DNA of 11,230 bases from an uncultured Flavobacteriales bacterium (GTDB lineage Bacteria; Bacteroidota; Bacteroidia; Flavobacteriales_D; Sanyastnellaceae): assembly GCA_938003665.1 (NCBI GenBank), contig CALKYI010000295.1, positions 1-11,230 on the forward strand, read 5' to 3'. Position 1 is the first letter of the stretch; the number at the start of each line of letters is the position of its first letter. A program made the position numbers and the translations under genes. The notes under the pieces were generated by a model that saw nothing but the letters and a program-made list of their open reading frames with translations, searched no databases and was not told the origin of the DNA. Positions 1-6,503 of this stretch are shown piece after piece.

Positions 1-92
1 ATGAGGAAGTTGCGAGCGTATCCGCTCTTTACGTTCACGGTATCGTGCTTGCTGCCGAGTCGATCGACGTCTTGCTTGAGAATAATTTCCAT
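1..92 (-). CDS. rplI: 50S ribosomal protein L9, N-terminal part (cut by window edge)
   Basis: Only the first 30 codons are inside the window; the gene runs off the left edge. The visible residues begin MEIILKQDVDRLG and continue to a GYARNFL segment, which is the hallmark N-terminal domain of bacterial L9, a protein that binds domain V of 23S rRNA in the large subunit. It starts 12 nt after the rpsR stop codon, the usual S6-S18-L9 order, so it is the third gene of one ribosomal operon. No strong Shine-Dalgarno sequence sits at normal spacing, as is usual in Bacteroidota. The identification is firm despite the short length because sequence and gene order agree. Confidence 0.93.
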   Translation of the reverse strand, partial: MEIILKQDVDRLGSKHDTVNVKSGYARNFL

Positions 93-104
93 GATCGTTG
101 AGGA

Positions 105-368
105 TTATCGGAGGTTATCCGCCACGTAAGGCATCAAGGCCAGGTGGCGTGCTTTTTTAATTGCTTGAGACGCCTTGCGCTGGTACTTCAAAGAAGTTCC
201 AGTCAAACGGCGGGGCAAAATCTTGCCTTGCTCGTTGCACAACATCAGCAGGAAGTCCGCGTCTTTGTAGTCGATGTACTTGATGCCCTTCTTCTTGAAG
301 CGACAGTACTTCTCCTTTTGCGTGTCAATGCTGATGGGGTTCAGGTAACGTACGTTCTTGTCAGCCAT
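105..368 (-). CDS. rpsR: 30S ribosomal protein S18
   Basis: This is an 87-residue protein, a normal length for S18, which binds with S6 on the platform of the small ribosomal subunit. The visible family signature includes YCRFKKKGIKYIDYKD near residues 21-36, ILPRRLTGTSLKYQRK near 50-65 and the AIKKARHLALMPY segment near the C-terminus. It lies between rpsF (19 nt upstream) and rplI (12 nt downstream) on the same strand, so the three are very likely one transcript. The ATG used is the only one consistent with the conserved N-terminus. The leader before it is A/T-rich with no Shine-Dalgarno motif. Confidence 0.97.
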   Translation of the reverse strand: MADKNVRYLNPISIDTQKEKYCRFKKKGIKYIDYKDADFLLMLCNEQGKILPRRLTGTSLKYQRKASQAIKKARHLALMPYVADNLR

Positions 369-387
369 GGTAATGTCGTTTTAAGAA

Positions 388-756
388 TTAAGCCTCTTCG
401 GTGGTTTCGGGAGCGGGGGCTGGAGCCTCCTTGGATTTGTTGCGACGCGATTCAGCGTAAGCAACGTGGTACTTGTCCATTCGCGTAGTCAAAAAGCGAA
501 TGACGCGCTCGTCCCGACGGAATTCAGTTTCGAAGGGCAGGACAACAGATGCATCGGCTTCAAACTCCAGCAACTGGTAGAAACCAGTTGATTTTTTCTG
601 GATGGGATAAGCCAGCTTCCGCAATCCCCAGGCTTCCTCGTGCACAATGATTCCTTTGTGCTCTTTGAGAAACGCCTTGTACTTCTCTACTGTTTCCGCT
701 ACCTGCTCGGCAGATAGCACGGGAGTCATAATGAAAACAGTTTCGTAACGGTTCAT
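388..756 (-). CDS. rpsF: 30S ribosomal protein S6
   Basis: The protein has 122 residues when started at the ATG whose product begins MNRYETVFIMTPVLS, the standard S6 N-terminus. A longer reading from position 786 would add ten residues (MPPINLNPFY) that do not belong to the family and would start inside the promoter -7 box, so the shorter start is preferred. S6 forms the S6-S18 heterodimer on the 30S platform. The central EEAWGLRKLAYPIQKKSTGFY segment is the diagnostic S6 stretch that contacts S18 and rRNA. The C-terminus is an Ala/Pro/Glu-rich tail. This is the first gene of the rpsF-rpsR-rplI operon and is preceded by a good promoter on the same strand. Confidence 0.97.
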   Translation of the reverse strand: MNRYETVFIMTPVLSAEQVAETVEKYKAFLKEHKGIIVHEEAWGLRKLAYPIQKKSTGFYQLLEFEADASVVLPFETEFRRDERVIRFLTTRMDKYHVAYAESRRNKSKEAPAPAPETTEEA

Positions 757-783
757 GTAGAACGGGTTTAAATTAATGGGGGG

Positions 784-814
784 CAAAAGTACAGAGAAGA
801 ACCTTAAAAACCAA
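784..814 (-). promoter_or_regulatory. Bacteroidota-type promoter for the rpsF-rpsR-rplI operon
   Basis: Read on the minus strand, a TTG (812-814) is followed after 20 nt by TACTTTTG (784-791), a full match to the Bacteroidota -7 consensus TAnnTTTG. The -7 box lies about 27 nt upstream of the S6 start codon, leaving a short A/T-rich leader. Motif, spacing and position all fit the primary sigma factor of this phylum. The exact transcription start has not been shown. Confidence 0.75.
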
Positions 815-857
815 GGGTTTCTCCGTGGGAAACCTGTTCATAAAGCGGTTTGGCGAT

Positions 858-883
858 GCATTCGAATGCGTGCGATATTCGCA
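858..883. other. Two adjacent palindromes in the rpsF/dnaX divergent intergenic region
   Basis: A perfect 12-bp palindrome GCATTCGAATGC (858-869) is followed one base later by TGCGATATTCGCA (871-883), a 5-bp inverted repeat with a 3-nt centre. They end 6 nt before the dnaX start codon. They could be a protein-binding site or a hairpin in the dnaX leader. No clear TAnnTTTG promoter box for dnaX was found in this intergenic stretch, so the relation of the palindromes to its promoter is unknown. Confidence 0.35.
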
Positions 884-889
884 TGACCA

Positions 890-2662
890 ATGGAAGCCGC
901 TCAACAACCGCAATATACCGTGTCCGCACGGAAGTACCGCCCGCAACACTGGGACGCGGTCGTCGGGCAAGATAGCATCACGCGCACCCTCAAGCAGGCC
1001 ATTGATCAAGAGCAAATCGCCCAAGCGTACCTCTTCTGCGGTCCGCGGGGCGTAGGCAAGACCACGTCGGCGCGCATTTTCGCCCGCGCCATCAACGGGT
1101 TTGACGCCAACGACCAAGAGGATTACGCGTTCAACGTCTTCGAGCTGGATGCCGCTTCCAACAACAAGGTGGAGGACATACGCTCCATTGTTGACCAAGT
1201 GCGCATTCCGCCGCAACAGGGCAACTACAAGGTGTACATCATCGACGAGGTGCACATGCTGTCACAAGCGGCCTTCAATGCGTTTTTGAAGACACTCGAA
1301 GAGCCACCGCCGCACGCGGTCTTCATCCTAGCTACCACTGAAAAGCACAAGATCCTCCCAACCATTCTATCGCGATGCCAGATTTTCGATTTCCACCGCA
1401 TCACGGTGGCGGATATGGTGGAGCACCTCAAGGGCATTTGCGAAAAGGAGGGAATAGAGGCAGAGGAAGCTGCGTTGCACGTAGTAGCCGTTAAGGCAGA
1501 TGGCGCGCTCCGCGATGCGTTGAGCATTTTTGACCAACTCGTCGCTTTCGCCGGCAAAAAACTCGACTATGCGACCGTTGCGGAACACCTGCACGTCCTC
1601 GATCAACAAACGTATTTCGATGTTGTTGACGCCGTCCGGGAAGCGGAAGTCGCCAAAGCGCTGCTCATCCTCGATGGTATCATTTCCCGCGGCTTCGATC
1701 CGCACCACTTCATCACGGGGCTCGGCGCGCATTTGCGTAACCTGCTCATGAGCAAGGACGCCAGCACAGTGGCCTTGATGGAAGTGACGGACGACGTCAA
1801 AGCGCAATTCAGTACCCAATCCGCGAGCGTGGACCTGCGGTTCTTGGTGCGAGCATTGGATGCGGTCAACCAAGCCGATGTGCAGTACAAGGGGAGCAAT
1901 CACCAACGGCTGCTGGTCGAATTGACCCTGATGCAGCTCGCTTCGTTTACTGAGGCCGAAAAAAAAAAGCCTGAACTGACGCCCATTGAAGCCGGCGCAT
2001 GGTCGGGAGAGACGCCTCAGCCAAAAGCGCCTGCTACTCCTGCGCCCTCAGCAGCCCAGTCTGCTTCAATGGTCCCGGAGCCAGCACCCCAACCCAAGCC
2101 AGTGCCCGCTGCGGAACAACCCAAGGCCGAAGAGCCTCCCCAATCTGCACCAGCACCCGCCCCGGTTCGCGAAAAGCCAAAAGCACCTTCCGTACAAGCG
2201 GTTCCGTCGCTGGGCATAGCAGCCCCTTCCACCTTGATGGACGTCGAGAAGCCGGTGGAGGCCGCCGAGCCTGCCGCTGTGCGCGAACAACCGGTCACCG
2301 CAGTGGCGGTAGAGAAGGCATGGGAAACCTTCATCTCCACCGTCGAGTCAGAAGGGCAATTCAACCTCCACACAACGCTGAAGGCGACCACCATGGGGTT
2401 CGATAACTCCACCATTACGCTGACCGTGTTGAATCGATTGCAAACGGAGCAGATCCGGGAAGTCCAATTGCGTTTAAATCAATATTTCGCTGACCAGCTC
2501 GAAAACGACACCTTGAAGTTGGTGGTTGAAATGGCTGAACTCGAATCCGCGACGGCCTCCACGGAATTCATGAACGACCGCGAGCGGTACGATGAGATGG
2601 TCAAGAAGAACCCGAAGCTGGACGAATTGCGCAAGCGATTGGATCTTGATTTGCTCGGCTGA
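890..2662 (+). CDS. dnaX: DNA polymerase III subunit tau (and probable gamma)
   Basis: This 590-residue protein is the ATPase of the replicative clamp loader, which loads the sliding clamp and, in the tau form, links polymerase and helicase. The AAA+ core shows Walker A GPRGVGKT (51-58), Walker B with DEVH (119-122) and the SRC arginine-finger motif (161-163). Domain III ends near residue 353. A Pro/Ala/Glu-rich linker (about 361-470) precedes a tau-specific C-terminal domain (about 473-590). The zinc-binding cysteine module normally found just after the ARIFARAIN segment is absent: residues 70-80 hold GFDANDQEDYA and no cysteine. A run of ten A at 1959-1968 encodes E-K-K-K (357-360) at the end of domain III and is a likely recoding site giving a short gamma form. 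An in-frame TGA six bases upstream (884-886) makes ATG 890 the first possible ATG. Confidence 0.96.
   Translation: MEAAQQPQYTVSARKYRPQHWDAVVGQDSITRTLKQAIDQEQIAQAYLFCGPRGVGKTTSARIFARAINGFDANDQEDYAFNVFELDAASNNKVEDIRSIVDQVRIPPQQGNYKVYIIDEVHMLSQAAFNAFLKTLEEPPPHAVFILATTEKHKILPTILSRCQIFDFHRITVADMVEHLKGICEKEGIEAEEAALHVVAVKADGALRDALSIFDQLVAFAGKKLDYATVAEHLHVLDQQTYFDVVDAVREAEVAKALLILDGIISRGFDPHHFITGLGAHLRNLLMSKDASTVALMEVTDDVKAQFSTQSASVDLRFLVRALDAVNQADVQYKGSNHQRLLVELTLMQLASFTEAEKKKPELTPIEAGAWSGETPQPKAPATPAPSAAQSASMVPEPAPQPKPVPAAEQPKAEEPPQSAPAPAPVREKPKAPSVQAVPSLGIAAPSTLMDVEKPVEAAEPAAVREQPVTAVAVEKAWETFISTVESEGQFNLHTTLKATTMGFDNSTITLTVLNRLQTEQIREVQLRLNQYFADQLENDTLKLVVEMAELESATASTEFMNDRERYDEMVKKNPKLDELRKRLDLDLLG
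1958..1979 (+). other. Probable programmed frameshift / transcriptional slippage site in dnaX
   Basis: Ten consecutive A residues (1959-1968) end in the heptamer A AAA AAG (1963-1969), in the same phase as the E. coli dnaX slippery site. A -1 shift reads GCC and then TGA (1972-1974), giving a product of 361 residues ending K-K-K-A. The other alternative frame reads AGC CTG AAC and then TGA (1977-1979). Both shifts therefore stop at the end of domain III, as expected for a gamma subunit. A GAGG (1952-1955) lies 7 nt upstream of the heptamer, similar to the stimulatory Shine-Dalgarno-like element in E. coli. No strong stem-loop is obvious downstream by eye, which leaves room for the polymerase-slippage mechanism known from Thermus. 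Confidence 0.7.
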
Positions 2663-2670
2663 TACCAGCT

Positions 2671-2690
2671 AAGGAGGTATCCATCCCTCC
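2671..2690 (+). other. Orphan AAGGAGGT motif inside a short hairpin
   Basis: AAGGAGGT (2671-2678) is complementary to the conserved anti-Shine-Dalgarno tail of 16S rRNA, yet no start codon follows at a usable distance; the next gene starts at 2772. GGAGG (2673-2677) can pair with CCTCC (2686-2690) around an 8-nt loop. It lies 8 nt after the dnaX stop codon and upstream of the terminator, so it is in the dnaX 3' untranslated region. Its function, if any, is unknown. Confidence 0.3.
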
Positions 2691-2703
2691 ATACAAGTCT
2701 TCT

Positions 2704-2727
2704 GCGCTTGAATTGGGCGCTTTTTTT
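2704..2727 (+). terminator. Intrinsic terminator after dnaX
   Basis: GCGCTT (2704-2709) and GGGCGC (2715-2720) form a 6-bp stem (four Watson-Crick plus two G-U pairs) with a 5-nt loop, followed directly by seven T residues. It lies 41 nt after the dnaX stop and separates dnaX from the TonB-dependent receptor gene. Confidence 0.7.
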
Positions 2728-2771
2728 GTGCGGACAATTGAACGCAACGTGCAAGGGCTTGTTATGAAGCC

Positions 2772-5189
2772 ATGAATTGGAAACTGCTCGTCGCCGTCGG
2801 AACGGCCCTGTTTTGCGTAAGTGCCACTGCTACAGCCCAATCCTTGGGCATTATTCGCGGCCGAGTAAACGATGAACAAACGAACGAAGCCATTCCTTTT
2901 GCCAATGTGATTCTGCAGGGATCGACAGTGGGTACAACGACAGATTTTGATGGCAATTACGAGTTGGTGAATGTACCCGCGGGCATTCAGAACATCCAAG
3001 TCAGCTTTGTGGGCTACGAGCCCAAAACGGTGTTTGAAATTGAGGTCACACCGGCACGACCCGCCGTGGTCAATGTGGTGCTCAAGCCGGCCTCCATCGC
3101 CATTGAAGAAGCCGAAGTGGTGGGCAGCCGGCGTCCCAATGTGGCAGAAGCGCCGCTGAGCGTTCGCAGCCTCGGTACCAATGAGATCAAACGAAATCCG
3201 GGCGGTGGCCGTGACATCAGCCGCGCCCTCCGCACCTTGCCAGGAGTTGCGGCCATTCCGAGCTTCCGCAACGACATCGTCATCCGAGGTGGCGCACCAA
3301 ACGAGAACCGATTCTACATCGACGGCATCGAAATCCCCAACATCAATCACTTCGCCACCCAAGGCGCGAGCGGTGGACCCGTGGGGATGATCAACGTCGA
3401 TTTGGTGGAGAATATCGACTTCTATGCAGGTGCTTTTCCGGCCGCTCGTGGGAACGCGCTCAGCTCGGTGATGGAATTCAGCTTTAAGGAGGCCCGCACC
3501 GACGAGTGGACGGCCAATATGGTGGTCGGAACCAGCGACCTCGGCTTGACGTTGGAGGGGCCAACCGGTGAGAATTCCTCGCTCATTTTCAGCATGCGCA
3601 GAAGCTACCTGCAGTTCTTGTTCGAAGCGTTGGGCCTGCCGTTCTTGCCCATTTATAACGACTACCAATTCAAGTGGACTGCACGGCCCGATGACAAAAA
3701 TGCCATCACGGTCATTGGCCTTGGCGCGCTTGACGACTTCGAATTGAACCTGTCCATTGCGGACGACACGTCGGCGACCAATTACCTGGACCAAGTGGCC
3801 ATCCTCGGTGCGCTCGACGTCCAGAAACAATGGAACTACACCCAGGGCATCCGATGGGATAACTACCGAGACAACGGGAAGTGGACGCTGGTGGCCAGCC
3901 GAAATATGCTCAACAATCGGGCCTTTAAGCACCTCGACAACGACATAGAAGCACCGCTGATCCGGGATTACCTCTCGCAGGAAATCGAAAACAAATTCCG
4001 CGTGGAGCGCAAGTTGTTTGGGGATGCCGGATGGGAAGCCACGTTGGGCGCGGGCTATGAATACGTCAAGTACAACAACAGCACCACGGAACAGCGTTAT
4101 AACCCGGCCGAAGGATCATTGGATTCGGTGGCATTTGCCTCGGATTTGAAGGCACATAAGTATGGGGCGTTTGGAACGGTCAACCGAAAGGTGCTCGACG
4201 AACGCTTGACTTTGTCAGCCGGTTTCCGGTTGGACGGTTCGACGTTGGGCGAGGGCCTTCGCAATCCGATTGACCAATTCTCTCCTCGTTTTTCCGCGTC
4301 GTATGCCTTCGCCCCGGGGTGGACGCTGAATGCCAACACCGGCCGTTACTTCCAGCTTCCGGCGTACACCATCCTCGGGTACGTCGAGGACGGTGAGCGT
4401 ATCAATGCAGGAGCAAATTCCCGCTACTTGAGCAACAACCAAGCCGTCGCCGGCATCCGGTGGGAAGGGGGTAAACGCAACATCGTTGCCTCCCTCGAAG
4501 GATTTTGGAAAGGCTACCAAAACGCCCCGGTGAGTATCCGTCAGGGCGTGCCGCTCGCCAACTTGGGGGCGGATTTCGGAGTGGTCGGAAATGAAGCGGT
4601 CGCCTTCAATGGCACGGGGCGCTCCTACGGGGCGGAAGTGCTGTTGCAACAGCGGCTTTATGAAGGGTTTTACGGATTGCTTGCGTACACCTTTGTGCGT
4701 AGTGAATACGCCACAGATCAAGGTGATTACGTGCCCTCCAGCTGGGACAACCGGCACATTTTAAGTGTTACGGGCGGCAAAAAATTCGAAGGCGGCTGGG
4801 AAATTGGCTCGCGCCTTCTGTTCAGCGGCGGGCTCCCATACACGCCGGTTGACCTGGAATCGTTGGCCGTCGATACGTGGGATTTTTACGGTCGGCCGTT
4901 GTTGGACTACAGCCGACTCAACACCGAACGCAACGGGGCGTTTCACCAACTGGATATCCGCATTGATAAGAAATGGTTCTTCGAGCGGTGGTCGCTTGAC
5001 GTCTTCGTTGAAGTGCAGAACGCGACAGGAGCAGCCGTTCCACAGCCGACCTTCATCGATGTGGTGCGCAATCCGCTCAATGGGCAACCCGTGCCGTCCG
5101 TGACCCAACCCGGGTACTACGATGTGCGGGAATTGGATCCCAGCACGGGTGCGGTCTTGCCGGCATTGGGCCTGATTGTCGAACTTTGA
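2772..5189 (+). CDS. TonB-dependent outer membrane receptor with carboxypeptidase-regulatory-like domain
   Basis: The 805-residue protein starts with a signal peptide (about 1-23, ending ATATAQ). A carboxypeptidase-regulatory-like beta-sandwich follows (about 27-107, with the typical IPFANVILQGSTVGTTTDFD and GNYEL pattern), then a plug domain (about 112-235) with PGGGRDISRALRTLPGV (143-159) and the IRGGAPNENRFYIDGIEIPN region (171-190). The rest is a beta-barrel rich in alternating aromatic strands. It should import a substrate across the outer membrane using TonB energy. The substrate cannot be told from sequence, and there is no adjacent SusD-like partner. The protein ends LGLIVEL, without the usual terminal aromatic residue. 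The gene heads a five-gene run and lies 44 nt after the dnaX terminator. No clear promoter box was found in the short gap. Confidence 0.93.
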   Translation: MNWKLLVAVGTALFCVSATATAQSLGIIRGRVNDEQTNEAIPFANVILQGSTVGTTTDFDGNYELVNVPAGIQNIQVSFVGYEPKTVFEIEVTPARPAVVNVVLKPASIAIEEAEVVGSRRPNVAEAPLSVRSLGTNEIKRNPGGGRDISRALRTLPGVAAIPSFRNDIVIRGGAPNENRFYIDGIEIPNINHFATQGASGGPVGMINVDLVENIDFYAGAFPAARGNALSSVMEFSFKEARTDEWTANMVVGTSDLGLTLEGPTGENSSLIFSMRRSYLQFLFEALGLPFLPIYNDYQFKWTARPDDKNAITVIGLGALDDFELNLSIADDTSATNYLDQVAILGALDVQKQWNYTQGIRWDNYRDNGKWTLVASRNMLNNRAFKHLDNDIEAPLIRDYLSQEIENKFRVERKLFGDAGWEATLGAGYEYVKYNNSTTEQRYNPAEGSLDSVAFASDLKAHKYGAFGTVNRKVLDERLTLSAGFRLDGSTLGEGLRNPIDQFSPRFSASYAFAPGWTLNANTGRYFQLPAYTILGYVEDGERINAGANSRYLSNNQAVAGIRWEGGKRNIVASLEGFWKGYQNAPVSIRQGVPLANLGADFGVVGNEAVAFNGTGRSYGAEVLLQQRLYEGFYGLLAYTFVRSEYATDQGDYVPSSWDNRHILSVTGGKKFEGGWEIGSRLLFSGGLPYTPVDLESLAVDTWDFYGRPLLDYSRLNTERNGAFHQLDIRIDKKWFFERWSLDVFVEVQNATGAAVPQPTFIDVVRNPLNGQPVPSVTQPGYYDVRELDPSTGAVLPALGLIVEL

Positions 5190-5192
5190 TGC

Positions 5193-5645
5193 ATGCACAC
5201 CGAGCATTGGAGTGAAGGTCAAAGTTGGTCGTGCCTGCCGCATGCGGTGGCGTGTTTCGCATTGACGTTTTGGATTCAAGCGAATGTGGGGGTGGCGTGG
5301 TCTGCTGCGCCGCTGGCACTGGGGCTGGCGTTTATGGGGTGTGAGTCTGGTTTTGTATGGGACACCGAGGAGCTGCGGGGCCGTTCCTACACTGGATGGA
5401 TGGTGAGGGGCAAATTGGTGGCATGGGGGAGGTGGAAATCCGTCCCAGCTGCTTCAGCCGTGCAGTTGGAACGTACCCGGGAGTCCATGATGAATCGTCG
5501 AGGAGCTCCGCGCTCCGTCAAAATCGATTCGTGGGAATTGCAGTGGCAAGATGAGCACGGAACGTGGCATCCGCTTCATGATTTCACCGACCGGTATTTG
5601 GCGCAGAGCGCCTTGGCCTCTGTCAAAAAATCGCTTCACGACTGA
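5193..5645 (+). CDS. Small predicted membrane protein of unknown function
   Basis: The family is not recognised. The 150-residue product has two hydrophobic stretches (about 15-31 and 33-49) that would form a helical hairpin in the inner membrane. A soluble, Trp- and Arg-rich region follows (about 55-150) with the segment GWMVRGKLVAWGRWKSVP, which resembles small PH-like or two-helix hypothetical proteins often seen in Bacteroidota. The start lies 3 nt after the TonB receptor stop, and the stop is 3 nt before the S4-domain gene, so it is almost surely co-transcribed and translationally close to both. Coding is supported by this tight spacing and by an uninterrupted frame that fills the gap exactly. 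No function is proposed. Confidence 0.75.
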   Translation: MHTEHWSEGQSWSCLPHAVACFALTFWIQANVGVAWSAAPLALGLAFMGCESGFVWDTEELRGRSYTGWMVRGKLVAWGRWKSVPAASAVQLERTRESMMNRRGAPRSVKIDSWELQWQDEHGTWHPLHDFTDRYLAQSALASVKKSLHD

Positions 5646-5648
5646 GCC

Positions 5649-6011
5649 ATGCGGGTAGATAAATTCCTCTGGTGCATCCGGGCGTTCAAGACCCGTTCGT
5701 TGGCCTCCAACCACTGCCGGGAAGGAAAAGTGTTCATTGGTGATAAGGCGGTAAAACCAGCCCAAGAAATCCGCGCTGGCGAGGTCATCCGGGTCCGCAA
5801 AGGGGCCGTGTACTTTGAATGGGAGGTGATTGGCTTTCCAAAAAGTCGCGTGGGAGCGGCGCTCGTGCCGGACTATGCGCGGGACATCACCCCCGAATCC
5901 CAACGTCAAAAACTCGAAGAAATCCGCCTGGCGCAGCGAGACCTCATGCGACCGGTCGGCCGGCCCACCAAACGCGATCGCCGTGATTGGGAGAAGTACT
6001 TCAAGGATTAA
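5649..6011 (+). CDS. hslR: S4-domain RNA-binding protein, HslR/Hsp15-like
   Basis: The 120-residue protein opens with MRVDKFLWCIRAFKTRSLA and has a VKPAQEIRAGEVIRVRKG segment (about 35-52), the classic S4 RNA-binding fold of the HslR/Hsp15 family. The C-terminal third is strongly basic and helical (about 75-120, ending in RDRRDWEKYFKD). E. coli Hsp15 binds free 50S subunits that carry a stalled peptidyl-tRNA and helps recycle them; the same role is inferred here from family membership. The length is close to the family norm. The gene starts 3 nt after the preceding stop codon and is followed 10 nt later by the acetyltransferase gene. Confidence 0.9.
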   Translation: MRVDKFLWCIRAFKTRSLASNHCREGKVFIGDKAVKPAQEIRAGEVIRVRKGAVYFEWEVIGFPKSRVGAALVPDYARDITPESQRQKLEEIRLAQRDLMRPVGRPTKRDRRDWEKYFKD

Positions 6012-6021
6012 CTCATGCCCC

Positions 6022-6480
6022 ATGTTTGAAGCCCGCGCCATTGATGCTGCTGAAACCCGGTCCTTGCGCCACCAAGTGCTGTGGCCGCACAAACCGAGCC
6101 TCGAAGTGTGCACCATTGATGTGGATCAAGCCGACCACGCGCATCACGTTGGGGCGTTTAACGCGGAGGGTGAACACGTTGGGGTGTGCTCGTTGTTTCG
6201 CCAGCGTTCAGACCGGTTTCCGGAAGCCCTTCCGGTTAATGACGATGTCTACCGGCTGCGCGTCATGGGCACCTTGCCCGAAGTCCGCGGACAAGGGGCA
6301 GGTGCAGCCATCGTGCGGTATGCGGCAAACTGGTGCCGCGAGCAGGGGGCGATTTGGCTATGGTGCGACGCCCGCGAAGTGGCCTTTCCATTTTACGAGC
6401 GCATGGGATTCAAATTTGTCTCTGAGGGCTATCACGTTCCGGAGATTGGACCCCACCGGATGATGGCGCTGAAGCTCTAA
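6022..6480 (+). CDS. GNAT family N-acetyltransferase
   Basis: The open frame extends back to 5830, but that part overlaps hslR and looks non-coding (Ser/Arg-rich). The ATG at 6022, 10 nt after the hslR stop, gives a clean 152-residue protein beginning MFEARAIDAAETRSLRHQV. The acetyl-CoA-binding motif A is visible as the VMGTLPEVRGQGAGAAIVRY region (81-100), with R-G-Q-G-A-G matching R-x-x-G-x-G. A FYERMGF motif (124-130) is typical of the GNAT C-terminal half. It should transfer an acetyl group from acetyl-CoA to an amine. The substrate is unknown; the LRHQVLWPHKP opening is shared with a common uncharacterised Bacteroidota subgroup, as I remember it. Confidence 0.88.
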   Translation: MFEARAIDAAETRSLRHQVLWPHKPSLEVCTIDVDQADHAHHVGAFNAEGEHVGVCSLFRQRSDRFPEALPVNDDVYRLRVMGTLPEVRGQGAGAAIVRYAANWCREQGAIWLWCDAREVAFPFYERMGFKFVSEGYHVPEIGPHRMMALKL

Positions 6481-6503
6481 ATTTGCCCGCACACATTCAA
6501 TCC

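Noticed and set aside
757..786. Ten-residue extension of ribosomal protein S6
   Set aside because: It starts within the promoter -7 box and is not part of the S6 family sequence.
2601..3932. Long 443-codon minus-strand open frame opposite the dnaX end and the TonB receptor
   Set aside because: It crosses the dnaX 3' end, the terminator and the receptor start. Its protein has a shadow-like composition rich in His, Val and Arg with no recognisable domain, while the opposite strand encodes clear families. High GC makes long antisense frames common.
5830..6021. Upstream extension of the GNAT gene
   Set aside because: The extra 64 codons overlap hslR in another frame, are Ser/Arg-rich and unlike any GNAT N-terminus. 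The ATG at 6022 fits the family and the gene spacing.
6483..6503. TTG start adding seven residues to the aminotransferase
   Set aside because: The ATG at 6504 gives the familiar family N-terminus and normal operon spacing.
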